Assembly: GCA_036375715.1 (NCBI GenBank)
Contig: DASVBS010000031.1
Coordinates: 229,871-293,870 of the forward strand
Length of the DNA: 64,000 nt
DNA from: Longimicrobiaceae bacterium
GTDB taxonomy: Bacteria > Gemmatimonadota > Gemmatimonadetes > Longimicrobiales > Longimicrobiaceae
Direction of reading: 5' to 3'
This document shows, one piece after another, positions 53,704 to 61,707 of this stretch. The notes under the pieces were generated by a model. The model did not search any database. It was not told where the DNA came from and was given only the letters and a program-made list of their open reading frames with translations. The position numbers and the translations under genes were made by a program. Position 1 is the first letter of the stretch. Every line of letters starts with the position of its first letter.

Positions 53704-54204
53704 ATGGTGATACGGGTGCTGTATCTCACCGATGGCGAGCGGATCGACGAGGTGGTCGGCGACGGCTATTACCACCTTGAGCAGATGGATGACCAGACGT
53801 ACTGGATCGGCCTGGAAGGCGCTGATGGCAAGCTCGTGCACCTCTGGATCGAGTCGGACCCCCCGATCCGGGTGACCGGCGGTCTCGACAGCGAGCCGGG
53901 AGTATGGCCGCCGGGAGTGGTGGTGGAGCGACATGAGAGGGGACGAACAACTGCGAAGCACTGGCTGGGGGAGCAAAAGGGGGTCATCGACCCTTGGTTC
54001 CGCACGCTCGATGTAGCAAGCGGGAGGGTCTCCCGGGTGGCGACTACTCCTCCTGTTCTTGCCCACTCTCCCTCAGTAGTTGGCCGAACTGCTCGAATCC
54101 CCGATCGCCCAGCCTGTGAATCACACGCTCGGCCATATCCCGCGTCTCCCCGTCCGCACTCGCGAGGCCGATACGGAGAACCGGCGCGACCTCCTCAAAG
54201 TTGA
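53704..54204 (+). CDS. possible small cargo protein, unknown
   Basis: The ATG at 53704 follows a good GGGAGG site. The first about 105 residues look like a real beta-rich protein (VLYLTDGERIDEVVGDGYYH, then YWIGLEGADGKLVHLWIESD). The final about 50 residues are Pro/Arg-rich and lie opposite the 3' end of the convergent 1143-aa gene (161-base overlap), so they may be read-through after a lost stop codon. No family is recognised. It may belong to the transposition operon. Confidence 0.5.
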   Translation: MVIRVLYLTDGERIDEVVGDGYYHLEQMDDQTYWIGLEGADGKLVHLWIESDPPIRVTGGLDSEPGVWPPGVVVERHERGRTTAKHWLGEQKGVIDPWFRTLDVASGRVSRVATTPPVLAHSPSVVGRTARIPDRPACESHARPYPASPRPHSRGRYGEPARPPQS

Positions 54205-57200
54205 AGTGGGGGTAATCGCCACGGAGCTCTGCCGCGATAATGAGCACCGCTATCTCGACTGCTTGATGGCCGTCCACTGCCGCCATCCGCGCGAGATGCT
54301 CCCAGAGCGCGCCGGCGATGGGGACCTTACCTCGCGACAGACGGGCTGTCCGAAGAAGGAGCGGGAGCATAACGGCGGCTGGAACGCGGTCGGCCATGGC
54401 AAGCCACGCCAGACCCTCCGCCTCCTCGCGCCGCTGTTCATCGTCTCGTCCTTCCTCCTCGAGCTTACTGATGCGCCAGTCGAGAAGCTCCACGACACGC
54501 TCCACGTCGGCGGGTGGCACCTCCTCGTCGCTCCAGTAGCGAAAGATCTGCCACCAAACGTGTGCGGAGTCCTCAGGAGTCGCACTCGTGAAGGCGGCGT
54601 CGAGGAGCGCGCTGTCGGCTGGTAGTGTGAGCCAGCGTTGCCGGTATGCGAGCACGAGTTGGCTGAGTAGATGCCGACCCGGCCGGAAACTCTCATCCCC
54701 TGATGTCCACGGATTCTCATGTTCGGCAGTGGCGGCAACTGCCGCGTCATACAGCGGGCGCAGAGCCTGAAAGACCTGGCCATAGAGACGACTCCGGACG
54801 ATGTAGCTTGCGAACACAGGATTTTGGAACGGCTGTTCGATCGCGCCGGCGAAGAGTGGGTCGCGCTGCATTTCCAGCCACTCGTCGTCCAACAACATGA
54901 TCTGCGGTAGGTATCGCCCAACCGCACTTCTCGCCGCGATCGCGGCTTCGCCAGTCTGCTCCAAGATGAGATTGAGCAGTGGGCGTAACCGAGGGCGGTT
55001 CGGCCACTCACCCGATTCGGCCCCCGTTCGCTGCCATGCGCGATAGTCATTGAGCGCGACTTCGAGCACGGCCTCCGCCGCCTTTCCGCCCAGTCCGTTT
55101 AGCTCCACATGGAGGACGCCGTCCATGCTCGTCGGGACATCGTCAGAACCGATCCATGTTGCTTCCGAATGGACGAGCGCCTCGACAGCACTCCACAACT
55201 GCTCTCGATGCTCTCCGGGAACGATGTCATCGCGTGCGGCATCACTCAGGAAGTCGGCCGCAATCTTCCGTGCCCATAAGAGCCCCGGGTCACGATAATC
55301 AAAATACTGAGCCGGAGACTCCGTCGCCGGAGGCTCCGGGGGCCGCGCCACGAGCCATTCGACGAACTTGAGCGCCTCAGCCCAAGGAATCGGTCGGTTA
55401 GCCTTGAGGGCAGCGGTGAGCCCGTCGAGGGCCCCACGGAGGTACGTGGCGTCGATCTCGGCGTCCGCGCTGTTCCTCAGAAACGTCGCGGTCCAGTCGA
55501 CGTCCTCTTGGACGCGCTCGGCGATCACGCTCGCGAGCCCTGCCGGAGTCGGCGCATCTCGACCTGCTTCAGGCTCCCAGCTCCTGAGATATTCGAGCAG
55601 GTCATCCGGGCTCATGTCCTGAAGTTCCTCGGAGGAGAGAGGGCTCGTTGGTCCCCCGCCGACTCCCACCTCGATGGAAAAGCCGTATCGATCCAGGTCG
55701 CGCTGGGTCTTCGACAGCGATTCACCAACCACCCCCAGCTCGGTGGCGAGTTCATGGAGCTCGGGTGGTGGCTCGTGTCCGAATACTCGCAGGCGGTGGC
55801 GCTTCCAGTTCTCCTTGAAGTACTTGGCCCTCTCGGTATCCTGGTCCTCCTCGCCGACAAACCGTGCTACCTGTTCCTCGTCAGGCCCGCGTCGGATCCG
55901 GTCAATAATCGACTCGCGGACATCGGGCGATGCATCGGCGAGGTGTGCCACCAGTAGATCGCGGTATTCGGGTGACAGGTGTGGCTCATTGAATAGATCT
56001 GCATCGCTGATCGCGTGGTCGAGAGCCTGCTGGTCAAAAACCGGCCGGTCCGCAAGAAAAGCGAGTCGCAAGCGCCGGAAAATCTCCCATCGATAGCGAG
56101 AGAGTCGCTCGAAGACGTACGCCGCTCCCGCCTCTTCCGAATCGGCGGCAACGCCCGCCGCACGCAGGACCGCTGCGGCAACCAACGATTTCGCAGAGCG
56201 GTCCGCTTCGTCCTCCACGCGGCCGTGCCAGTACCGCGAATGATCGGGCCATACGGACTCGGCGTCAGGTAGGTCACCGAACTCGAGCACGAGCATCTCG
56301 TTCAGGATGCTGGCGAGCGCAGCGACGGTCGCCCGTGGGCGAACACGCGCGATCAATTCAACCAATGAAAGGAACGCCTCCGGACGAACCGTGTGCCTCA
56401 GGTTGGGCATGTCTGCAGACCGACCGGTCGGGCTCGTGGCGAGCGGCCCTGTATCCTCCGTGGGCACGACCCGAAGGAGGGTCCGGAGTACCTCCAGTGC
56501 GTTCCCGTCGCCTGCGGCTGCCAGCATTTCCGCTACGGCAAAGACGCCGCGTGAGACCATCGGATGCGTGCTCTGCGCCAAGGCCCTGCCGAGCTTCGGC
56601 ACAAGGTGGGTTGCATGCTCAGGAGGCAGACGGAGGGCGGCATCGGCCAGCCCTCGCCAGACAAGGGGATTGGAGTTCCCGTCGGGAATGGCCTGTAGAA
56701 TCTCCAGTAGCTTCTCGGGTGCTTCGGACGCAGAACTCTTGAGATAGGCAGCTTCCGGCCACGGTGGTGCGGTGAGTTCTCCGGTATCGGGGTCGGTCCG
56801 GACATCTGGCGCCTCGCGGAAGAGTCCGGCTTCCGCCAGCGGCTCGAGCCATCCGACGTGGCGCAGTCCGCGGAAGAACGCGTGGCGGAGCTGCGGCCGG
56901 GCCGCCAAAGTCTGGAGACGCTGCACCTGTTCTTCCGTCGGCCTTTCGACCTGCAGCAGTTCCTCAATCTCCTGACGTGCCTCAAAGTACAGGCCGATCC
57001 TGCCGAACAGCACGTCCGTCAGAGCACGAAAGGCCCGGACGGTTTCCTCGACCCGCTCCGGAGAGGGCGGCTTCGACCCGAAATGGGTAGTGCCTTGCAG
57101 AGCGTTGTGCGCCTTGACCCACGTCATGACCGAGGGGTGCTGCTCGGGCAGGTCGAGTACTATCGCGATCCTGCGGCGTTGCGACTCCTCTTCTTGCTTG

Positions 57201-57475
57201 CCGGCCTGTGGCGACGCCACTTGGTGCACGGCCTCCTCCTGAGCGATTGTTTCTCCCTCGCCCGTAAGGATTCTGATAACCGCATTGCTGATTTCACGTC
57301 CAGCGTGCGAGAGCATGTGGACGGAAGCCGGGTGCTCCAATATCTGCAGGTAGTAGAGGGCTTGGACGAATAGGTCGGCCAGCCGAGGATCGAGACGGTG
57401 CAGTTCGTCATGAACCTGCGCCTCTCGGCCGCTCATCGTCGGCCGGCGGTGTCGATTGGCAGGCGTTTCGCTCAC
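54044..57475 (-). CDS. 1143-aa helical-repeat protein of unknown function (transposon cargo)
   Basis: GTG start at 57475 with GGGAGA upstream; an ATG at 57436 is the alternative. No catalytic motif, P-loop, signal peptide or membrane helix is evident. Composition (many Leu, Ala, Glu, Arg in about 35-residue amphipathic periods, for example LSPEYRDLLVAHLADASPDV and MPLLLRTARLSRGKVP) indicates a long HEAT/ARM-like solenoid. It is transcribed towards the transposition genes, next to the right end, where accessory cargo such as defence genes often sits. Pairing with the type I R-M cargo makes a phage-defence role plausible but unproven. Confidence 0.8.
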   Translation of the reverse strand: MSETPANRHRRPTMSGREAQVHDELHRLDPRLADLFVQALYYLQILEHPASVHMLSHAGREISNAVIRILTGEGETIAQEEAVHQVASPQAGKQEEESQRRRIAIVLDLPEQHPSVMTWVKAHNALQGTTHFGSKPPSPERVEETVRAFRALTDVLFGRIGLYFEARQEIEELLQVERPTEEQVQRLQTLAARPQLRHAFFRGLRHVGWLEPLAEAGLFREAPDVRTDPDTGELTAPPWPEAAYLKSSASEAPEKLLEILQAIPDGNSNPLVWRGLADAALRLPPEHATHLVPKLGRALAQSTHPMVSRGVFAVAEMLAAAGDGNALEVLRTLLRVVPTEDTGPLATSPTGRSADMPNLRHTVRPEAFLSLVELIARVRPRATVAALASILNEMLVLEFGDLPDAESVWPDHSRYWHGRVEDEADRSAKSLVAAAVLRAAGVAADSEEAGAAYVFERLSRYRWEIFRRLRLAFLADRPVFDQQALDHAISDADLFNEPHLSPEYRDLLVAHLADASPDVRESIIDRIRRGPDEEQVARFVGEEDQDTERAKYFKENWKRHRLRVFGHEPPPELHELATELGVVGESLSKTQRDLDRYGFSIEVGVGGGPTSPLSSEELQDMSPDDLLEYLRSWEPEAGRDAPTPAGLASVIAERVQEDVDWTATFLRNSADAEIDATYLRGALDGLTAALKANRPIPWAEALKFVEWLVARPPEPPATESPAQYFDYRDPGLLWARKIAADFLSDAARDDIVPGEHREQLWSAVEALVHSEATWIGSDDVPTSMDGVLHVELNGLGGKAAEAVLEVALNDYRAWQRTGAESGEWPNRPRLRPLLNLILEQTGEAAIAARSAVGRYLPQIMLLDDEWLEMQRDPLFAGAIEQPFQNPVFASYIVRSRLYGQVFQALRPLYDAAVAATAEHENPWTSGDESFRPGRHLLSQLVLAYRQRWLTLPADSALLDAAFTSATPEDSAHVWWQIFRYWSDEEVPPADVERVVELLDWRISKLEEEGRDDEQRREEAEGLAWLAMADRVPAAVMLPLLLRTARLSRGKVPIAGALWEHLARMAAVDGHQAVEIAVLIIAAELRGDYPHFNFEEVAPVLRIGLASADGETRDMAERVIHRLGDRGFEQFGQLLRESGQEQEE

Positions 57476-57714
57476 TCGGGTCTCCCGCGCGCCGCACGTG
57501 AGTTGCCATATTTCGAGGGCTGGACAGCGTCCGAAAGAAGAGCATTAGAGCCCAGCCCGATCACACTCTGCATTTCTCGACCTGGAAACTCAACCCGAAG
57601 ACCATCTCCCCATCGCACCGTGAACTGCCCGAGACACCGATAATGCGAGTTCCCTCTCCTGCCGGAACCGCCCTGTGCGTAGGGTATCGGGCCAAGGCGG
57701 AATCGCGCACGCCC
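57476..57714. other. spacer between the 1143-aa gene and the transposon right end
   Basis: About 240 bp with no convincing ORF; it should carry the promoter of the minus-strand 1143-aa gene. Confidence 0.4.
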
Positions 57715-57796
57715 CGGAAAGAATCAAATATCCCACATCATCGGTTGCCGGAACGAATCATTTAACACGCGCGGAACGAGTCAACGATTCACGACA
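57715..57796 (-). repeat. transposon right end with three transposase-binding-type repeats
   Basis: CGGAACGAATCA at 57749, CGGAACGAGTCA at 57772, and a weaker copy CGGAAAGAATCA at 57715, ending in CGACA at 57792-57796. The outermost copy lies 13 bases in from the terminus, as on the left. Confidence 0.85.
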
Positions 57797-58414
57797 GGGG
57801 GACTGATATGTGGGGTTCTCACGCTCCGCGATTCTGGGTTGTACCCTCTCGCGAACCGTGAGCAGATTCTTATCGCGATTGGTACGCACTGCTGCGTAAG
57901 TCGCTATATGTAATCAAATTGTAATATCTTGGATTGGGCTCCGTCTTTCGGACGGAGCCCAATCTTCGTTCACTGTTTCGCGACGAGGCGTGTGAAACTC
58001 ATGGTCAGCCGCCGAGTTGTCGTCGATTTTCTGCCTCCCGCCGCTCCACAAATCTCGCGACGTCTGATCGGGACTGCGCTGGATCCTGGAGATCGCCTGG
58101 ATGAGATCCTCCGATATCCGGGTGGCACCTACTTCCTTCGAGCGGATGTCGTTCAGCTCCAGCATCTGGAGATCCTGCGCCGCAGCAATGGTGGCCCCAA
58201 GGCGGTCCGCACACGTATGACTGCATCGAAAGCGCAGGGCTATCCCCGGGGACGGGTAGTACCGGCAGGAAGCTACGGAGGTCTCGACGCTCACTCGTGG
58301 CGAACGTAGCGCGCAACCCTCCGTCGTCGTTGGCCTTGGACGTCGACGCCAAGCTCTTACCTTCAGATTTCCTCCTCCACGACGAAAGGTTTTTTGAATC
58401 ACCTCCGAGCGGCT
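57797..58414. other. chromosomal stretch right of the transposon, no confident gene
   Basis: About 620 bp. Open frames on both strands (57929-58309 plus, 57914-58456 minus) overlap each other and resemble no family. Apart from the hairpin at 57933-57963 nothing is recognised. It may contain decayed sequence from earlier insertions. Confidence 0.4.
57933..57963. terminator. strong 13-bp hairpin, probable terminator
   Basis: ATTGGGCTCCGTC (57933-57945) pairs perfectly with GACGGAGCCCAAT (57951-57963) across the loop TTTCG. CTTCGTT follows on the plus strand and AAGATATTACAA precedes it. It may be the terminator that once followed the pilC-side operon before the transposon inserted. Confidence 0.6.
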
Positions 58415-60457
58415 ATGAAGATTTCTACCATCCTCGACCACATCGACAGCGGACATATGGCCCTACCCGAGTTCCAGCGAGGATATGTCTGGAACCGTGA
58501 CCAGGTGCGGGGACTCTTCGACTCGCTCTACCGTCGACATCCCGTCGGCGGCCTGCTCGTGTGGGTGACGGAATCGAAAGGCGCCACCTATCGCGGCGAC
58601 GGTGCACTCGCCGCGGGCGTGGTGAAGCTGCTGCTAGACGGCCAGCAGCGCATCACCTCGCTCTACGGGGTCGTTCGCGGTCGTCCTCCCAAGTTCTTCG
58701 ACGGGAACCCGCAGACCTTCACCGGGCTGCAATTTCATCTGGAGAACGAGGTCTTCGAGTTCTATCAGCCGGTCAAGATGAAGGACGATCCACTCTGGAT
58801 TGACGTGACCGAGCTGATGCGCAGGGGCACGTCGGGCCTGGGAGAGTTCGTGGCGCGACTCTCTTCGCAGCCGGAGCGCGCACCCAAGGTGGGCGAGTAC
58901 GTCGGACGTCTGAGCCGCCTTCTGGCAATCACCGACATCGACCTTCACGTGGAGGAGGTAACCGGCGCCGACAAGTCGCTCGACGTGGTCGTGGACATAT
59001 TCAACCGCGTCAACAGTGGAGGTACCAAGCTCTCCAAGGGCGATCTGGCACTAGCAAAGATCTGCGCGGACTGGCCAGAAGGGCGCGAGGCGATGAAGGC
59101 GAAGCTCAAGGAATGGGCGCGCGCCGACTACCACTTCAGTCTCGATTGGCTGCTTCGCTCAGTGAACACCGTGCTCACCGGCGAGGCGAAGTTCCAGTAC
59201 CTGCACGAAAAGAGCGCGGAAGAGGTGCAGAATGCACTGGACCGTGCCACCAAGCACATTGACTATACCCTGAATCTCATTAGCGGGCGGTTGGGTCTGG
59301 ATCACGATCGCGTTCTATTCGGCCGCTTCGCAATTCCGGTGATCGCGCGTTATCTCGATCAGCGACATCAGCGTCAGCTTGGTCCGTTGAGTGAGAAGGA
59401 GCGCGACAAGCTGCTGTTCTGGTATGTGCAGGCGGCTATGTGGGGGCGGTTTTCGGGCTCCACTGAATCGTTCATCGATCAGGATCTTGCCGCCCTCGAG
59501 GGCGAAGGCGACGGACTGGACAGGCTGCTCAATCAGCTGCGGCTCTGGCATGGCAGCCTGAGAGCCGAGCCGGATCACTTCACCGGCTGGAGTCTGGGAG
59601 CCCGCTTTTACCCGGTGCTGTACATGATGACTCGCATGGGTGAGGCGCGCGACTGGGGGACGGGATTGCCACTCAGAGCGGGCCTGCTCGGCAAGATGAG
59701 CCGGCTCGAGGTGCACCATATCTTCCCGAGGGCGCAGCTCTATAAGCGCAACTATTCGCGCCGGGAGGTCAATGCCATCCCCAATTTCTGCTTTCTGACC
59801 AAGGACACAAATCTGATCATCACCGACCGGCTTCCCGAGGAGTACTTCCCGGAGGTGGAGGCGGCGCACCCAGGGGCTCTCGCATCGCAGTGGATTCCCA
59901 TGGATCCGGAGCTATGGAAGGTCGAGCGATTCCGAGATTTCCTGGAGACGCGCAAGGAGCTGCTAGCCCGCGAGCTCAATCGGCGCATGGAGCAGCTCCT
60001 GCACGGCGATACGCGCTGGCTCTCCGGACCGGCGGTTGCGTCTACGCCGGCGGCCGTGGGCGGGGGCATCACAAGCGAAGAAGAGGAGGCCAAGCTGGAG
60101 GCCCTGAATGAATGGGTGGCGACCCAGGGGCTGCCGCGTGGCGTGCTCGCGTACGATTGTGCAGACGCTGGAACCGGGGAACAGCTTGCCGTGTTCGATC
60201 TCGCATGGCCGAATGGGCTACAGGAGGAGCTGAGTGGACCTGTCGCCGTGCTGCTCGACGAAGACGCTGCCACCATCCGAATTGCCAGCGAGGCCGGATT
60301 CCGATGCTTCACCGATGTAGACTCGTTCCGCCGGTACGTAGAGGTGGAAGTGCTCGCGGGAATAGCGGATGCTGGATCTGCTCACCGCGACGAGAACAGT
60401 GCATTAGAGCTCTGGAGCCGACCGGTCAGTAGTACAGGGTTCACCACGCACGACTGA
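58415..60457 (+). CDS. DUF262/HNH (GmrSD-type) type IV restriction-like protein
   Basis: The ATG at 58415 is preferred over the TTG at 58394. The N-terminal DUF262 (GmrS-like, ParB/Srx fold) domain has LPEFQRGYVWNRDQVRGLFD (18-37) and LLLDGQQRITSLYG (72-85). A helical middle follows, then an HNH-type nuclease motif LEVHHIFPRAQLYKR (His434, His435) and NAIPNFCFLTKDTNLII, the GmrD-like part. Such proteins cleave modified (glucosylated or otherwise altered) phage DNA with NTP dependence. About 680 aa, a normal length for the fused form. It lies outside the transposon but next to its R-M cargo, forming a defence island. Confidence 0.9.
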   Translation: MKISTILDHIDSGHMALPEFQRGYVWNRDQVRGLFDSLYRRHPVGGLLVWVTESKGATYRGDGALAAGVVKLLLDGQQRITSLYGVVRGRPPKFFDGNPQTFTGLQFHLENEVFEFYQPVKMKDDPLWIDVTELMRRGTSGLGEFVARLSSQPERAPKVGEYVGRLSRLLAITDIDLHVEEVTGADKSLDVVVDIFNRVNSGGTKLSKGDLALAKICADWPEGREAMKAKLKEWARADYHFSLDWLLRSVNTVLTGEAKFQYLHEKSAEEVQNALDRATKHIDYTLNLISGRLGLDHDRVLFGRFAIPVIARYLDQRHQRQLGPLSEKERDKLLFWYVQAAMWGRFSGSTESFIDQDLAALEGEGDGLDRLLNQLRLWHGSLRAEPDHFTGWSLGARFYPVLYMMTRMGEARDWGTGLPLRAGLLGKMSRLEVHHIFPRAQLYKRNYSRREVNAIPNFCFLTKDTNLIITDRLPEEYFPEVEAAHPGALASQWIPMDPELWKVERFRDFLETRKELLARELNRRMEQLLHGDTRWLSGPAVASTPAAVGGGITSEEEEAKLEALNEWVATQGLPRGVLAYDCADAGTGEQLAVFDLAWPNGLQEELSGPVAVLLDEDAATIRIASEAGFRCFTDVDSFRRYVEVEVLAGIADAGSAHRDENSALELWSRPVSSTGFTTHD

Positions 60458-60463
60458 CCCAGT

Positions 60464-60502
60464 GGGCGTCGGGAACTATCTCCCGACGCCCGCTCTGCTT
60501 TT
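60464..60502 (+). terminator. intrinsic terminator after the GmrSD-like gene
   Basis: GGGCGTCGGGA (60464-60474) pairs perfectly with TCCCGACGCCC (60481-60491), 6-nt loop, followed by GCTCTGCTTTTG. Confidence 0.85.
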
Positions 60503-60746
60503 GTGGCATCACCCGTCCACGTGCGCTCAGCAATATCCCCGAGGCTTCCGCCATGGGCGCGACCGTTTGGGGGCGCGTAAGTGATTGCTCCTCTTAACAA
60601 TACGCATTCATTGATCCCTGCACCCGCGCTTTTGCGAGTACCCCTAACGAGTAACGGTCCCGAGGCGGCAACTACGGTGGGGTTCCCGAATCGGCTTGCC
60701 AGCGTCACGCCGCCCGGCGTCACCATCACCAGACACAAGGAGCATG

Positions 60747-61391
60747 ATGACTCGCATGCGCTCACTACTCAGTGCAGGACTGACGTTCGCTCTCGTTCTG
60801 ACAAGTTCGCAGCTGGAGGCTCAGCTGTGCGGTGGCGTTCCCTTCAACAGGGACCAGACGGTGGTGATGGCGAGCGCCGGCTTCCCGGACAACGCGAACA
60901 CCTTCGGCATCGAAGGCCGGCGCAAGACCAGCAATGCGATCGTCCTCGCCGGCGGCTACTCCATTACCACGATCGATGAGGACGCCGCCGGGGGCGAGGA
61001 CATCCCGTCGCAGCACACCATAGCGGCCCAGGGCGCGTACGAGTTCCAGCTGCAGAGCGCGGAGTCGGGACCGCAGCTCGGGATCTGCCCGAACGTCGGG
61101 TTTGGTTACACCAAGTGGGACGAGCTCAGCATGGTCTCGATCCCGCTCGGGATTGGCGTAGGAACGGCATTCGAGATCGGTCAGGGCACCGCTCTCCTCG
61201 CGCCGTACGCAAGCCCGTCCATCGTGTTCGCCAAGGCCGAGGTCGAAGACGTGGAGAGCGACTGGGAGAACGACTTCGGCATCACTGCGGGGGCGAACCT
61301 CGTCGTAAGCAATCTGATCTTCGGCGGGTCGTTCACGAAGGTGGGGGACGCCGACGGCACCTTCGGGGTCCAGGCCGGCCTGATCTTCTGA
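60747..61391 (+). CDS. outer-membrane beta-barrel-like secreted protein
   Basis: The start is chosen at 60747, 4 bp after AAGGAG; an ATG at 60744 is too close. Signal peptide MTRMRSLLSAGLTFALVLTSSQLEAQ. The mature about 190 residues alternate polar and hydrophobic residues in strand-sized blocks (VVMASAGFPDNANTFGIEGR, TIAAQGAYEFQLQ, YASPSIVFAKAEVE) and end in FGVQAGLIF, an aromatic C-terminus typical of outer-membrane barrels. No specific family is recognised. Single gene between two terminators. Confidence 0.75.
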   Translation: MTRMRSLLSAGLTFALVLTSSQLEAQLCGGVPFNRDQTVVMASAGFPDNANTFGIEGRRKTSNAIVLAGGYSITTIDEDAAGGEDIPSQHTIAAQGAYEFQLQSAESGPQLGICPNVGFGYTKWDELSMVSIPLGIGVGTAFEIGQGTALLAPYASPSIVFAKAEVEDVESDWENDFGITAGANLVVSNLIFGGSFTKVGDADGTFGVQAGLIF

Positions 61392-61707
61392 TCGCGGATA
61401 CGACACAACCGGATCACTTGGAAGAAGAGCGGCTCCGGAGTACCGCCGGGGCCGCTCTTTCGCTGGTGAAGCGTACATAGCCCGGTCCCATTCTCGACGG
61501 CTCGGTGCCGCTCGCCCTCGGGTCTTGGCCGTGATGGAGTCCTTTCGTGTAATAGCGCTAGCACGCCCTGTGCTGAGCGGAGTTGGCTTGATCGTCTGCG
61601 GCGATTGGCCCGAGCATCCCTCCTCCCTACTCAGTGCCGCTTGCACCAACGCAGGCGGCACTGTCTCTTTGCTTCCTTCCACACGTCGGCTGACCGCCTT
61701 CCAAGCC
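61392..61707. other. intergenic stretch before the hydrolase gene
   Basis: About 315 bp holding the terminator at 61425-61460. A frame in phase with the hydrolase stays open from 61525 but encodes Pro/Ser-rich, non-family sequence, so it is treated as leader. Confidence 0.5.
61425..61460 (+). terminator. intrinsic terminator after the outer-membrane protein gene
   Basis: AAGAGCGGC (61425-61433) pairs with GCCGCTCTT (61451-61459), extended inward by CCG/CGG pairs, followed by a short T run. Confidence 0.7.

Larger units (their letters stand above)
41385..57796. mobile_element. intact Tn7/Tn5053-like transposon (16.4 kb) with type I R-M cargo
   Basis: The ends are terminal inverted repeats: the left begins TGTCG at 41385 and the right ends CGACA at 57796; the outer 25 bp match at 20 positions. 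Each end holds three spaced copies of a 12-bp motif (TGATTCGTTCCG left, CGGAACGAATCA right), typical of TnsB/TniA-binding ends. Flanking pentamers are GGGCG and GGGGG (4 of 5 match), compatible with a decayed 5-bp target duplication. Contents: hsdM-hsdS-hsdR, DDE transposase, AAA+ ATPase, a 636-aa unknown, a small ORF and a divergent 1143-aa unknown. No TnsA, recognisable TniQ, resolvase or CRISPR-Cas genes are seen. Confidence 0.85.

Noticed and set aside
41385..57796. CRISPR-associated transposon
   Set aside because: No cas gene, no repeat-spacer array and no TniQ-Cascade genes are visible; the spaced repeats are at the element ends and match transposase-binding sites.
41380..57801. Perfect 5-bp target-site duplication
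   Set aside because: Flanks are GGGCG and GGGGG; only four of five agree and the sites are G-rich, so it is reported only as compatible with a decayed duplication.
57914..58456. Overlapping frames on both strands right of the transposon (57914-58456 minus, 57929-58309 plus)
   Set aside because: Neither has a family motif or ribosome site, and they overlap each other and a strong terminator; not enough to call a gene or a transposase remnant.
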